Below are positions 25,239 to 33,768 of a stretch of 64,000 nt of DNA, in pieces. A program made the position numbers and the translations under genes. The notes beneath the pieces are model-generated. The model was not told the DNA's origin and searched no databases. It saw nothing but the letters and a program-made list of their open reading frames with translations. The stretch's first letter is position 1, and each line of letters opens with the position of its first letter. The stretch lies in contig NZ_JAATOM010000004.1 of NCBI RefSeq assembly GCF_019207085.1, forward strand, positions 1-64,000. The letters are read 5' to 3'. The DNA is from Variovorax sp. dw_308. Lineage in GTDB: Bacteria; Pseudomonadota; Gammaproteobacteria; Burkholderiales; Burkholderiaceae_C.

Positions 25239-27875
25239 TCAGCCGTGGCTTCGTGCGTTCAATCTCTGGAGTGTGTAGAGGGCCTCGAGCGCCTCCCTGG
25301 GGCTCATCGCGTCGGGGTCCAGCGCAGCCAGCGCGGATTCTACGGCGCTGGTTGCGGGCGGCGCGACCTCGGGCGGCGGCGCGAACAGGTCGACTTGCGC
25401 ACGCGTCTGCGTCTGCTGCGCCTCCAGTGCTTCCAGAGCCTGCCGCGCATGGTTCACCACGGCAGCGGGCATGCCGGCGAGACGCGCCACCTGGATGCCG
25501 TAGCTCTTGCTGGCCGGGCCGGGCTGCATCTCGTGCAGGAACACGATGTCGCGGCCCGACTCGGTCGCGCTCACGTGCATGTTGACGGCCGCATGGTGCG
25601 TGGCCGGGAACTCGGTCAGCTCGAAGTAGTGCGTGGCGAACAGCGTGAAGGCCTTGGTGCGGTCGTGCAGTTGCGCCGCGATGCCGGCCGCCAGCGCGAG
25701 CCCGTCGAAGGTGCTGGTGCCGCGGCCGATCTCGTCCATCAGCACCAATGACTGGGCGCTGGCCCCGTGCAGGATCTGCGCGGCCTCGGTCATCTCCAGC
25801 ATGAAGGTCGATTGCGCATTGGCCAGGTCGTCGGCCGCGCCGATGCGGGTGTGGATCGCGTCGATCGGGCCGAGCCGGCAGGTGGTGGCCGGCACGTGGC
25901 TGCCGATGGAAACCAGCAGCACGATGATCGCCACCTGCCGCATGTAGGTGGACTTGCCGCCCATGTTGGGGCCGGTGATGACCTGCATGCGTTGCTGCGG
26001 GCCCATGCGCGTGTCGTTGGCGATGAAGTTGCCGGCGGACTTCTCGGCCAGGCGCGCCTCGACCACGGGATGGCGGCCGCCGATGATTTCGATGCAGGGG
26101 TGCGCCACGAAGGAAGGTGCGCGCCAGTTCAGCGTATGCGAGCGCTCGGCCAGTGCGCAGAGGGCATCGAGCGTGGCCAGTGCGGTTGCCAGGCGCGTGA
26201 GCGCGGGAACGTGGGCCTGCAGGGCATCCAACAGTTGCTCGTAGAGGAACTTCTCGCGTGCCAGCGCGCGGTCCTGCGCCGAGAGCGCCTTGTCCTCGAA
26301 AGCCTTGAGCTCGGGCGTGATGAAGCGCTCGGCGTTCTTCAGCGTCTGGCGGCGGCGGTAGTTGTCGGGCACCTTGGCCAGCATGCTCTGCGTGACCTCG
26401 ATGTAGAAACCGTGCACGCGGTTGAACTGCACGCGCAGGTTGCTGATGCCGGTGCGCTCGCGCTCCTCGATTTCTAGCTTGAGGAGGAAGTCGTCGCAGT
26501 TGTCACTGATGGCGCGCAGTTCGTCGAGGTCGGCATCGTGGCCTGACGCGATCACGCCGCCGTCGCGCACCAGCGCGGATGGGTCGGGCTTGATCGCGCC
26601 GACCAGCGATTCGGCGCAGCCCGGCGGTGCGGCGAAGTCGTTGCAGATGCCGGCGAGCAGCGCGGCGAAGGCCGGCAGCGCGGGCGCCAGCTGCTCGGTC
26701 TTGGCGAGCGCGAGGCGCAACGCCACCAGTTCGCGCGGGCGCACCTGGCGCAAGGCGATGCGTGCGGCGATGCGCTCGACGTCGCTGGTGTTCTTGAGTT
26801 GCTCGCGCAGCGTGCGCCAGGGCAGCACGGTGCTGCCCGCGGGCGCGGTCTGCAGCGCGGCGATGGCTTCCAGTCGAGCCTGCGCCTCGCTGCGGTCGCG
26901 CCGCGGCGCCAGCAGCCAGCGCTTGAGCAGGCGGCTGCCCATCCCGGTCATGCAGGTGTCGAGCAGCGAGAACATCGTCGGCGAATCCTCGCCGCGCAGC
27001 GTCTGCACGAGTTCGAGGTTGCGGCGCGTGGTGGGTGGCAGCTCGATCAGTTCACCATCGCGTTCGACCACGAGCTTCTGCAAATGCGTCAGCGCGCGGC
27101 CCTGCGTGTGTTCCGCATAGCCGAGCAAGGCCGAGGCGGCGGCATGCGCGTTCGTCAGCCCCTCGGCATTCCACGCGGCGAGGCTCACGCTGGCCAGTTG
27201 CTCGCTCAGCTTGCGTTCGCCGAGCCCGCCATCGAACTGCCAGGCCGGCCGGATCGACAAGCTGAAAGGCGCGGTGCCGGAGCGCGCCGCTTTCAGCCGG
27301 TTCTCGAAGGCCGGCGTGACCTCGGCGCTGTAGAGCACCTCGCTCGGCGCGATGCGGCCGATCCAGCCTTCGAGCGCATCGGCCGGGCATTCGGCCAGGT
27401 GCAGGTCCGCGCCGGTCACGCTGAGCCAGGCCAGTCCGACGAAATTGCGCGTGCCGGCATGCACGGACAGCAGCAGCGATTCGCTGCGGTCGTTGAGCAA
27501 CTCGGAATCGGTCAGCGTGCCGGGCGTGACGACCCGCATCACCTTGCGCTCGACCGGCCCCTTGCTCGCGCCGACCTCGCCGACCTGCTCGCAGATCGCG
27601 ACCGACTCGCCCAGCTTGATGAGCCGGGCCAGGTAGGTGTCGACCGCATGGAAGGGCACGCCGCACATCACCACCGGCTGGCCGGCCGACTGACCGCGCT
27701 GAGTGAGCGTGATGTCGAGCAGGCGCGCGGCCTTCTCGGCGTCGGCCCAGAACAGCTCGTAGAAATCGCCCATCCGGTAGAAGAGCAGGGTGTCCGGATG
27801 GTCGGCTTTGAGGCGCAGGTACTGCACCATCATGGGAGTGTGGGATGCCAGCTCGGCTGGCGCTATCGAAGTCAA
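25239..27875 (-). CDS. mutS: DNA mismatch repair ATPase MutS
   Basis: MutS recognises mismatches and small loops and starts methyl-independent or MutH/MutL-type repair. The protein of about 878 residues has the mismatch-binding [11 protein letters not shown] motif (the Phe-x-Glu contact) near residue 35, connector and core domains, Walker [14 protein letters not shown], the [16 protein letters not shown]alker B region, and [10 protein letters not shown]. The C terminus has the usual acidic linker and a short dimerisation tail ending [11 protein letters not shown] chose a TTG at 27875 ([16 protein letters not shown]) because the conserved N terminus needs residues before the first ATG. An upstream in-frame extension is Arg-rich and unlike MutS. 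It heads the mutS, protease, hydrolase set. Confidence 0.93.
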   Translation of the reverse strand: MTSIAPAELASHTPMMVQYLRLKADHPDTLLFYRMGDFYELFWADAEKAARLLDITLTQRGQSAGQPVVMCGVPFHAVDTYLARLIKLGESVAICEQVGEVGASKGPVERKVMRVVTPGTLTDSELLNDRSESLLLSVHAGTRNFVGLAWLSVTGADLHLAECPADALEGWIGRIAPSEVLYSAEVTPAFENRLKAARSGTAPFSLSIRPAWQFDGGLGERKLSEQLASVSLAAWNAEGLTNAHAAASALLGYAEHTQGRALTHLQKLVVERDGELIELPPTTRRNLELVQTLRGEDSPTMFSLLDTCMTGMGSRLLKRWLLAPRRDRSEAQARLEAIAALQTAPAGSTVLPWRTLREQLKNTSDVERIAARIALRQVRPRELVALRLALAKTEQLAPALPAFAALLAGICNDFAAPPGCAESLVGAIKPDPSALVRDGGVIASGHDADLDELRAISDNCDDFLLKLEIEERERTGISNLRVQFNRVHGFYIEVTQSMLAKVPDNYRRRQTLKNAERFITPELKAFEDKALSAQDRALAREKFLYEQLLDALQAHVPALTRLATALATLDALCALAERSHTLNWRAPSFVAHPCIEIIGGRHPVVEARLAEKSAGNFIANDTRMGPQQRMQVITGPNMGGKSTYMRQVAIIVLLVSIGSHVPATTCRLGPIDAIHTRIGAADDLANAQSTFMLEMTEAAQILHGASAQSLVLMDEIGRGTSTFDGLALAAGIAAQLHDRTKAFTLFATHYFELTEFPATHHAAVNMHVSATESGRDIVFLHEMQPGPASKSYGIQVARLAGMPAAVVNHARQALEALEAQQTQTRAQVDLFAPPPEVAPPATSAVESALAALDPDAMSPREALEALYTLQRLNARSHG

Positions 27876-27952
27876 CGCGGGGATCCGTTTCCTGGAAGGC
27901 CGACGCCGGGCGGCGCGGGCGATAGATGTCTGGCGGGGATTTTCCGCGACAT

Positions 27953-29284
27953 TCAGGCGCGGATGCGCTCGGCTTGCTGCCCGACGAAGTCCGTGAAGCG
28001 CTTGACGAGCGCGGCGTTGCCGCCGGCGGCCTGGATTGCCGCCTGCGCCCGGTCGGCCACCGTGGCGCCGATCGACTGGATCAGCGCATCGGCACCCGCG
28101 GGCGCCAGCCCGAAATGCGGTGCGGCCTCGTGCGCCAACGCAAGGGTCGATGCGTGCTGGCCCGGCAGGATCGCGAGTTCCTGGTAGCCGGTGTGGCTGT
28201 CCAACTGCGCGACCAGGTCGAACGCAGGCGCCAGCCGCCACGAGCCATTGCCTTGACGCAGCGCACCGTGGTTCTTGACGTGATCGTCGCTGTTGCCGAC
28301 GCACAGGTTGAACACCATTCGACGGAACAGTTCGCGGACGTCCTGCTCCGGGCTGGCGGAAAGTCGACGCAGCAACTGGGCCAGTTCGACATAGCTGCCG
28401 CCGCTGGATTCGTAGGGCACGTCCAGCAACGCGGAGGACGAGAGGTAGTGCAGGCGGCGTTCGTCCATCACGGGGCCAATGCGGTCGAAGCGCTCGATGA
28501 GCAAGGCGTGGCCCATCGCCAGGGGCTGCAGCAGGAAGCTCGGCACGTCGATCCCGCAGGTCCTTGCCAGCCCGAGCGTCGCGGCTTCGACGATTTCCAT
28601 GTCGTGCTCGTCGCCTCGCGAGGCGAACTTGGCGATGTGGCGTCGACCCTCATGCACGAACGTCGCCTTGGGTCGCGCGCCGCCCAGGCTGCCGCCTCGC
28701 AGCAGTTGCTGCATGCGTGGCGTGACCTCCATTCCGGCCTCGATGCGCCTTGATGCTTCCGCCAGGTCTTCGAGCGAGAGGAGCGTGGTTGCCGGTGCAT
28801 CTGGCCGGATGGGCAATGACTCGGCGAACACCATCGCGCCGACTCGGTCCTCATTGGTGAGCAGCAGCGCATCGAGGTCCGACAGCGGCCGGCCTTGCTG
28901 CACTTCCAGCACCTTGCGTCCCCAACTGTCCGGCAGCGCATCGCGCAAGGTCAGGGGCATGGCCCCGCCGTCGCGCACGCGCCGCTCGGGCAGCACGAAT
29001 GCGGCATCGCGCAGGGGGAGATGGTCAGGGTTCAGCGCTTGTGCGCCGGATTGCTGCAGGTAGCGGCGCCCATAGGCGAATTCGCCGGACTCCATCACCC
29101 CGTGCCGAGCCAGCTTCAGCAGCCCGACCGGCTGCACATCGTCGGGCGTCTCTTGAGTCGACGTAGCTTTGCCATCTCGACTCAATCCCCCGCGAGGGGC
29201 GGGCCGGGCACCGCCCGGTCCTGGGGGCTCTTGCGCAATGCCGACGTAGACGTTGCGTTCGACGGCACCGGGCTCAGAAGTCAC
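27953..29284 (-). CDS. hipA: HipA-family serine/threonine kinase toxin with in-frame insertion
   Basis: HipA toxins are Ser/Thr kinases that slow growth by phosphorylating translation components; the partner HipB neutralises them and represses the operon. The 443-residue protein has an N-terminal HipA_N domain ([20 protein letters not shown]), the nucleotide-binding GGARPKATF and [20 protein letters not shown], and the catalytic loop [17 protein letters not shown] with LAPAFDLV. The GTG start at 29284 overlaps the end of hipB by 11 nt. Near residue 18-43 a Pro/Gly/Arg-rich stretch interrupts the N domain. It is encoded by a 78-bp segment with a 6-bp direct repeat at its ends, so it looks like a recent insertion that preserved the frame. 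Confidence 0.9.
   Translation of the reverse strand: MTSEPGAVERNVYVGIAQEPPGPGGARPAPRGGLSRDGKATSTQETPDDVQPVGLLKLARHGVMESGEFAYGRRYLQQSGAQALNPDHLPLRDAAFVLPERRVRDGGAMPLTLRDALPDSWGRKVLEVQQGRPLSDLDALLLTNEDRVGAMVFAESLPIRPDAPATTLLSLEDLAEASRRIEAGMEVTPRMQQLLRGGSLGGARPKATFVHEGRRHIAKFASRGDEHDMEIVEAATLGLARTCGIDVPSFLLQPLAMGHALLIERFDRIGPVMDERRLHYLSSSALLDVPYESSGGSYVELAQLLRRLSASPEQDVRELFRRMVFNLCVGNSDDHVKNHGALRQGNGSWRLAPAFDLVAQLDSHTGYQELAILPGQHASTLALAHEAAPHFGLAPAGADALIQSIGATVADRAQAAIQAAGGNAALVKRFTDFVGQQAERIRA
29156..29233. repeat. 78-bp in-frame insertion within hipA
   Basis: Between two CTCTTG hexamers (29150-29155 and 29228-29233) lie 78 bp that include the perfect 9-bp inverted repeat TTGAGTCGA/TCGACTCAA at 29153-29161 and 29177-29185, followed by a GC-rich stem-forming stretch (CCCCCGCGAGGGG, GGGCACCGCCC). 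The length is a multiple of three and the insert has no stop in the hipA frame. It resembles the GC-rich hairpin found between ybiB and nasA only in general composition. Confidence 0.65.
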
Positions 29285-29618
29285 GCTCGGCTTCTCCGAT
29301 CACGCCGGGGGCCACCTTGCCGGCCGGTCGACGCACCCGCCGGTTGGACGCCAGTCCGGCTGGTGCGGGGGCCACCGCGTCCAGCGTGTCCAGTTCCCCG
29401 AACAGCCACAGCGCCTGCACGAAGAGTCCGATGCTGGTGCCCGGCTTGCCCGCTTCAAGCGCCCGCCAAGTGGTTGGCGAGCAGAACAAGCGCTCGGCCA
29501 TTTCGGCCACCGTCCAGCCGCGTTGAACGCGGTGTGCGCGCAGCCGCTGGCCCGCTCGCAGCAGCGACGCCTGCACGGGGGCAGGCAGGCCAACGAGCGA
29601 GGGGGTGTGCCTTGGCAT
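29274..29618 (-). CDS. hipB: HipB-like XRE-family antitoxin/regulator
   Basis: This 114-residue protein has an XRE helix-turn-helix (GQRLRAHRVQRGWTVAEMAE, RLFCSPTTWRALEAGKPGTS) and a C-terminal tail of about 35 basic, Pro/Arg/Val-rich residues. It precedes hipA with an 11-nt overlap, the usual antitoxin-first order. It should bind the AT-rich region between itself and the marR gene and neutralise HipA. I chose ATG 29618; a TTG one codon earlier is also in frame. The C-terminal tail [20 protein letters not shown] is longer than in E. coli HipB. Confidence 0.85.
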   Translation of the reverse strand: MPRHTPSLVGLPAPVQASLLRAGQRLRAHRVQRGWTVAEMAERLFCSPTTWRALEAGKPGTSIGLFVQALWLFGELDTLDAVAPAPAGLASNRRVRRPAGKVAPGVIGEAERDF

Positions 29619-29621
29619 CAA

Positions 29622-29755
29622 TAAAATGGTGTTTAAGCGAGTTATTAGCTATTTTATTAGTCGAATCGATTGTTTGCAATCCAGCGTGGTTGGCCAGCGT
29701 TTTGCTGATAGCCTGTGCGCCCAAAATCATAAGCATACTTATAATAGGTGGGCTT
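29622..29755. promoter_or_regulatory. AT-rich divergent control region of hipBA and marR-emrB
   Basis: This 134-bp region is much more AT-rich than its surroundings. On the hipBA side it has two TTATTAG direct repeats 12 bp apart (29642-29648 and 29654-29660) and the palindrome AATCGATT (29664-29671). On the marR side it has the inverted repeat ATAAG-CATA-CTTAT (29729-29742), which overlaps a perfect TATAAT hexamer (29740-29745), and a wider pair CATAAG (29728-29733) and CTTATG (29753-29758). The last half-site includes the marR start codon. These are plausible HipB and MarR operators. Confidence 0.6.
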
Positions 29756-30223
29756 ATGAAAAGAGATTTCACGCAGCGGTTTGGCTTCCTGGTCAACGAC
29801 GTGGCAAAGCTCCATGGCGAGGCCTTCGACCGCCTCGCGCGCGAGCGCATCGGCCTCTCGCGGGCGCAATGCCGGTTGCTCGGCGTGCTGGCGATGAATG
29901 ACGACGAGGCCGCGCTGTCGCAGACCGAACTGGCGCAACGCCTCGGCCTCAGCACCATGGCGGTCGCCACGCTGTGCGACCGCATGGTTGCGGCCGGCTG
30001 GATCCGCCGCGAGCCCAGCGCAACCGACCGGCGGGTCAACCAGATCCACTTGGAGGCCAGCGCGAGCAAGGCGCTCGATGGCGCGCTGACCATCAGCGAC
30101 AGTCTGCAGGCCAGGACGCTCAGCGTGCTGGAGCCGGCGGAACGCGTTCAATTGATCGCCTTGCTCGGCAAGGTGCGCAGCGGTCTCGTAGCCTCGGCGA
30201 GCGAGTCGGAGGCGAAGGAATGA
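29756..30223 (+). CDS. MarR-family transcriptional regulator
   Basis: This 155-residue regulator has the MarR winged helix: helix ending FGFLVNDVAKLHGEAFDRLA, LSRAQCRLLGVLAMNDDEAA, LSQTELAQRLGLSTMAVATL, CDRMVAAGWIRREPSATDRR for recognition helix and wing, and a C-terminal dimerisation helix with EPAERVQLIALLGKVRS. The ATG at 29756 has AGGTGG just upstream. Its stop overlaps the start of the efflux gene as ATGA. It is likely an autorepressor that releases the operon when a drug or phenolic ligand binds. Confidence 0.92.
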   Translation: MKRDFTQRFGFLVNDVAKLHGEAFDRLARERIGLSRAQCRLLGVLAMNDDEAALSQTELAQRLGLSTMAVATLCDRMVAAGWIRREPSATDRRVNQIHLEASASKALDGALTISDSLQARTLSVLEPAERVQLIALLGKVRSGLVASASESEAKE

Positions 30224-31755
30224 CCACCCCCGTGAACCACGCCAACATCCCGCATCGGGGCATGATCACCATCTCGATCATGCTGGCGACCATCATGCAG
30301 GCGCTCGACACCACGATCGCCAACGTTGCGCTGCCGCACATGCAGGGCAGCCTGCAGGCGTCGCAGGACCAGATCACCTGGGTGCTGACCTCCTACATCG
30401 TCGCGTCGGCCATCGCATTGCCGCTCACCGGCTGGCTGTGCGGCCACTGGGGTCGGCGCCGCGTGTTCATCATCTCGGTGGTCGGCTTCACCATCGCCTC
30501 GGCGCTGTGCGGGCTGGCCGGCTCACTGGTCGAGATCGTCGGCGCGCGGCTGCTGCAAGGCATCTTCGGCGCTGCGCTGGTGCCGCTCTCGCAAGCCGTG
30601 CTGCTCGACATCAACCCGCGCGAGAAGGTCGGCCAGGCGATGGCGATCTGGGGCGCCGGCATCATGGTCGGGCCGATCCTCGGGCCGCTGCTGGGCGGCT
30701 GGCTCACCGAGAACTTCGACTGGCGCTGGGTCTTCTTCATCAACCTGCCGGTGGGCCTGTTCGCGCTGTGGGGCATCGCACGCTACCTGCCGGAGAGCCG
30801 GCCCCAGGGCGAGAAGCTGGACATCTTCGGGTTTGTCACGCTGTCGCTGGCCATCGGCATGCTGCAGATGTTCCTCGACCGCGGCGAGCAGCTCGACTGG
30901 TTCGACTCCTGGGAAATCAAGCTCGAGGCCGCCGCCGCGCTGGTCGCCTTCGGCTTCTTCGTGGTCCACACCTGGACGGTGCGCGGCGTGTCCTTCCTTG
31001 ACCGCGAGTTGCTGAAGGACCGCAACTTCGTCACCGGCCTGCTGTTCGCCTTCATCGTCGGCATGATCCTGTTCGCGACGATGGCGCTGCTGCCCAACTT
31101 CCTGCAGGGCCTGATGGGCTACCCGGTGATCTACACCGGCCAAGTGACGGCGCCGCGTGGCATCGGCACGATGATCGCGATGATCCTGGTGGGCCGCCTG
31201 GTGCAGAAGTACGACGTGCGGGCCATCATGGCCGTCGGCTTCAGCCTGACGGCGCTCTCGCTCTGGCAGATGACGCGCCTGACGCTGCAGATGGACAGCA
31301 CCCTGATCGTCGTTTCCGGCTTCATCCAGGGCCTGGGCATCGGCTTCACCTTCGTGCCGCTGTCGACCGCCACCTTCGCGACGCTGGCCCCGCGGCTGCG
31401 CAACCAGGGCACGCCGGTGTTCAGCTTGCTGCGCAACATCGGCAGCAGCGTGGGCATCTCGATCGTGCAGGCGCTGCTGACCGAAGGCTCCAGCAAGGCG
31501 CATGCGCAGTTGGCGGCGACGGTGTCGCCGGGCAACCTCGGCCTGCCCAGCCTTCCGTCCATGATGAACCCCGACACCGTCGGCGGCCTGGCGCTGCTCA
31601 ACGCCGAGGTCACGCGCCAGGGTGCGCTGATCGGCTACCTCAACGACTTCGGGATCATGATGGTGATCACGCTTGCGGCCATCCCGTTGCTGCTGATGAT
31701 CCGCAGTCCGAAGCGCGGACCGGCTGCCGGTGCGGCGGTCGAAGTGCCCCACTGA
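30220..31755 (+). CDS. EmrB/QacA-family (DHA2) drug efflux transporter
   Basis: This 511-residue permease of the 14-helix DHA2 group exports lipophilic drugs with proton influx. The N-terminal MQALDTTIANVALPHMQGSL carries the motif of helix 1, ITWVLTSYIVASAIALPLTG follows, GHWGRRRVF is motif A, and VGPILGPLLGGWLTENFDWR is the antiporter motif C, ending DWRWVFFINLPVG. The ATG at 30220 overlaps the marR stop. EmrB proteins normally pair with an EmrA adaptor, and none is encoded next to it here. It may use an adaptor from elsewhere or act as a single-component pump. Confidence 0.92.
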   Translation: MTTPVNHANIPHRGMITISIMLATIMQALDTTIANVALPHMQGSLQASQDQITWVLTSYIVASAIALPLTGWLCGHWGRRRVFIISVVGFTIASALCGLAGSLVEIVGARLLQGIFGAALVPLSQAVLLDINPREKVGQAMAIWGAGIMVGPILGPLLGGWLTENFDWRWVFFINLPVGLFALWGIARYLPESRPQGEKLDIFGFVTLSLAIGMLQMFLDRGEQLDWFDSWEIKLEAAAALVAFGFFVVHTWTVRGVSFLDRELLKDRNFVTGLLFAFIVGMILFATMALLPNFLQGLMGYPVIYTGQVTAPRGIGTMIAMILVGRLVQKYDVRAIMAVGFSLTALSLWQMTRLTLQMDSTLIVVSGFIQGLGIGFTFVPLSTATFATLAPRLRNQGTPVFSLLRNIGSSVGISIVQALLTEGSSKAHAQLAATVSPGNLGLPSLPSMMNPDTVGGLALLNAEVTRQGALIGYLNDFGIMMVITLAAIPLLLMIRSPKRGPAAGAAVEVPH

Positions 31756-31794
31756 CCCTTTCGTGAGCCGCCGCGCGGCGAGCTGGGGGCGAGC

Positions 31795-32310
31795 CTAATG
31801 CGCCAGCCCGCGCCGGCGCCGCGCCACGCGCACGGCTTCCACCCACGTGTCGAGGTTGAAGCGCTGCCCCGTCTCCGCACTGCGCGCCGCCAGCACCTGG
31901 TGCAGGAAGATCTTGCGCACGTCGCCGGGGATGTCGGTGTGCCCGACGATCAGCTTCTTCTGCAGGTCGAGCTGCTCCACCTGGAGCACGTTCTGCACCT
32001 TCTTGCCATCGACGTCCAGGTAGCGGATCTGCATGCGCGGCGTCTCGTCGACCATGGCGTGCTCGCCGGAGCCCTGGATGAACCATTCGGGCAGCGTGTC
32101 GGGGTCGTCGGTGTTGCCGGCGCTTCGCAGGCCGCTGCGCGTGGTCGGGATTTCGAGGGGTACGTGGCCCGATCGGATGCGTGCGGCTTCGATGCGCCGC
32201 GCCGCCTCGCTCTTGATGGCCTTCTGGTTCCATCCCCAGTAGAGGAAGGCCAGCACGACGATGGCTGTGACCATGCAGCCAATGAGTTGCCACTTCTCAA
32301 GTAGATCCAT
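31795..32310 (-). CDS. Membrane-anchored protein of unknown function
   Basis: This 171-residue protein has one N-terminal transmembrane helix (about residues 8-25, IGCMVTAIVVLAFLYWGW) followed by a charged linker (KAIKSEAARRIEAARIRSGH) and a soluble domain. In the C-terminal part RMQIRYLDVDGKKVQNVLQV, VGHTDIPGDVRKIFLHQVLA and AETGQRFNLDTWVEAVRVAR superficially resemble the beta-strand pattern of WYL-type domains, but I cannot confirm this. The start at 32310 has GGAGTG upstream. It has no obvious functional partner, lying between emrB (convergent) and the sulfatase gene. Confidence 0.65.
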   Translation of the reverse strand: MDLLEKWQLIGCMVTAIVVLAFLYWGWNQKAIKSEAARRIEAARIRSGHVPLEIPTTRSGLRSAGNTDDPDTLPEWFIQGSGEHAMVDETPRMQIRYLDVDGKKVQNVLQVEQLDLQKKLIVGHTDIPGDVRKIFLHQVLAARSAETGQRFNLDTWVEAVRVARRRRGLAH

Positions 32311-32400
32311 TGCAGTTCACTCCGCGGCTAGTTCTAAAGTATTCAAGTGCGGTGAATTCTGCGAGTCCGTGTATTTAAATGTCAACCGGACAAATGGCCA

Positions 32401-32428
32401 GCGCCATCTGGCGCATTGCGGAGTCGTA
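32401..32428. repeat. Third occurrence of the 105-bp element end motif, next to the sulfatase stop
   Basis: Read toward the sulfatase stop, ATTGCGGAGTCGTA (32415-32428) directly precedes TCA, the complement of the stop codon TGA. It matches the element end ATTGCGAAGTCGTA at the rpiR-family stop at 13 of 14 positions. Inward of it lies the hairpin GCGCCA-TC-TGGCGC (32401-32414) instead of the 105-bp core, so this appears to be a short or truncated relative of the same 3'-end element. Confidence 0.6.
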
Positions 32429-33760
32429 TCAACGCTGCGGCATGTCCTTGGCGGAATAGCCGAGGCTGACCGTGGCATCGGCAGGAATGGGCGGCATGGT
32501 GGCGTTCCAGGCCAGCCAGTCGGCGCGCATCGCGGCCAGCCTATCGGGCTCCCGCCTGGCGCGGTTGGCCCGCTCGCGCGCGTCGGCCGGGATGTTGAAC
32601 AGGTATTCGTTGCCGTCGACCTGCAGGTATTTCCAGTCCCCGTCGCGCAGCGCGCGCTGGTCGCGGTGGTTCATGCGCCAGTGCAGCGGCCTCGGAAAGA
32701 CGTGCGCCGGGTCGCGCAGCACTGGCAGCAGCGACACGCCGTCGAGCGGCCAGGCCGGGTCCGCCGTCGCACCGGCCACGTCGAGCATCGTGGCCGACCA
32801 GTCCATCGTCATGCAGTGCTGTGCGCTGACGGCGCCGGGCCGGATCGTGGAAGGCCAATGCGCGATCCACGGCACGCGGATGCCGCCTTCGGTCAGGTCC
32901 ATCTTGCCGCCCACCAGCGGCCAGTTGTCCGAGAAGCGCTCGCCGCCGTTGTCGCTGGTGAAGACCACGAGCGTGTCGTCGGCGATGCCGGCCTTCTCGA
33001 GCGTCGCCATGATCCAGCCGATGCCCTCGTCCATGTGATGGATCATGCGGCGGTAGGTCTCCACATTGCCGCCGTCCAGGTGGAACAGATTGTCGGCCAC
33101 CTGCGGCGCGATGCCCGCATCGTCGCGGGTTTCCCAGGGCCAGTGCGGCGCGGTGTAGGTGAGGCAGAGGAAGAACGGGTCGGGCTGCGCGCTCATCCGT
33201 TCGATGTAGTCCACGGCGCGGCGGGAGAACAGGTCGGTGAGATAGCCCTCTTTCACGGCCTCCTCGTTGCCTTCGTACAGGTCGTGCGTGCCGCGCGAGT
33301 CGCAATGGGTGAAATAGTCGACGCCGCCCGACAACGGTCCGAAGAATTCTTCATACCCCGATTGCAGCGGCCCGAAGGCGGGCGGGTAGCCCAGGTGCCA
33401 CTTGCCGACCAGCGCGGTGCGATAGCCGGCCTTGCGCAGCAGCGACGGCAGCGTCGGATGCTCCGGCGGCAGGCCCAGCGTGGCGCTGCCGCGGGACTTG
33501 CTGTTGATCGGCTCCTCGGCCGCGCCGCGCAGGCGGTACTGGTAGCGCGCGGTCATCAGCGCGAAGCGGGTCGGCGAGCAGACGGGCGAGTTCGAATAGC
33601 CGTCGGTGAAGCGCATGCCGCGCGCGGCCAGGCCGTCCAGCACCGGCGACACCGGGCCGAAGCTCGCGTCGCGCCCGCCATAGCAGCCGAGGTCCGCAAA
33701 GCCGAGGTCGTCGGCCACGATGAAGACGATGTTGGGGCGCCTGGATTCGTTGTCGTTCAT
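32429..33760 (-). CDS. Arylsulfatase-family sulfatase
   Basis: This type I sulfatase hydrolyses sulfate esters. The 443-residue protein begins NIVFIVADDLGFADLGCYGG with metal-binding Asp-Asp, has the formylglycine signature CSPTR with C61 as the modified residue, KWHLG, HWPW and the second metal site in VVFTSDNGGERF. It lacks a clear signal peptide, so it is probably cytoplasmic, unless the start is upstream. The Bug-type binding protein gene lies 8 bp upstream on the same strand, so the two are one operon. That suggests the imported molecule is, or carries, a sulfate ester. Formylglycine maturation needs a separate enzyme not seen in this window. Confidence 0.92.
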   Translation of the reverse strand: MNDNESRRPNIVFIVADDLGFADLGCYGGRDASFGPVSPVLDGLAARGMRFTDGYSNSPVCSPTRFALMTARYQYRLRGAAEEPINSKSRGSATLGLPPEHPTLPSLLRKAGYRTALVGKWHLGYPPAFGPLQSGYEEFFGPLSGGVDYFTHCDSRGTHDLYEGNEEAVKEGYLTDLFSRRAVDYIERMSAQPDPFFLCLTYTAPHWPWETRDDAGIAPQVADNLFHLDGGNVETYRRMIHHMDEGIGWIMATLEKAGIADDTLVVFTSDNGGERFSDNWPLVGGKMDLTEGGIRVPWIAHWPSTIRPGAVSAQHCMTMDWSATMLDVAGATADPAWPLDGVSLLPVLRDPAHVFPRPLHWRMNHRDQRALRDGDWKYLQVDGNEYLFNIPADARERANRARREPDRLAAMRADWLAWNATMPPIPADATVSLGYSAKDMPQR

Positions 33761-33768
33761 GAGGGCGT

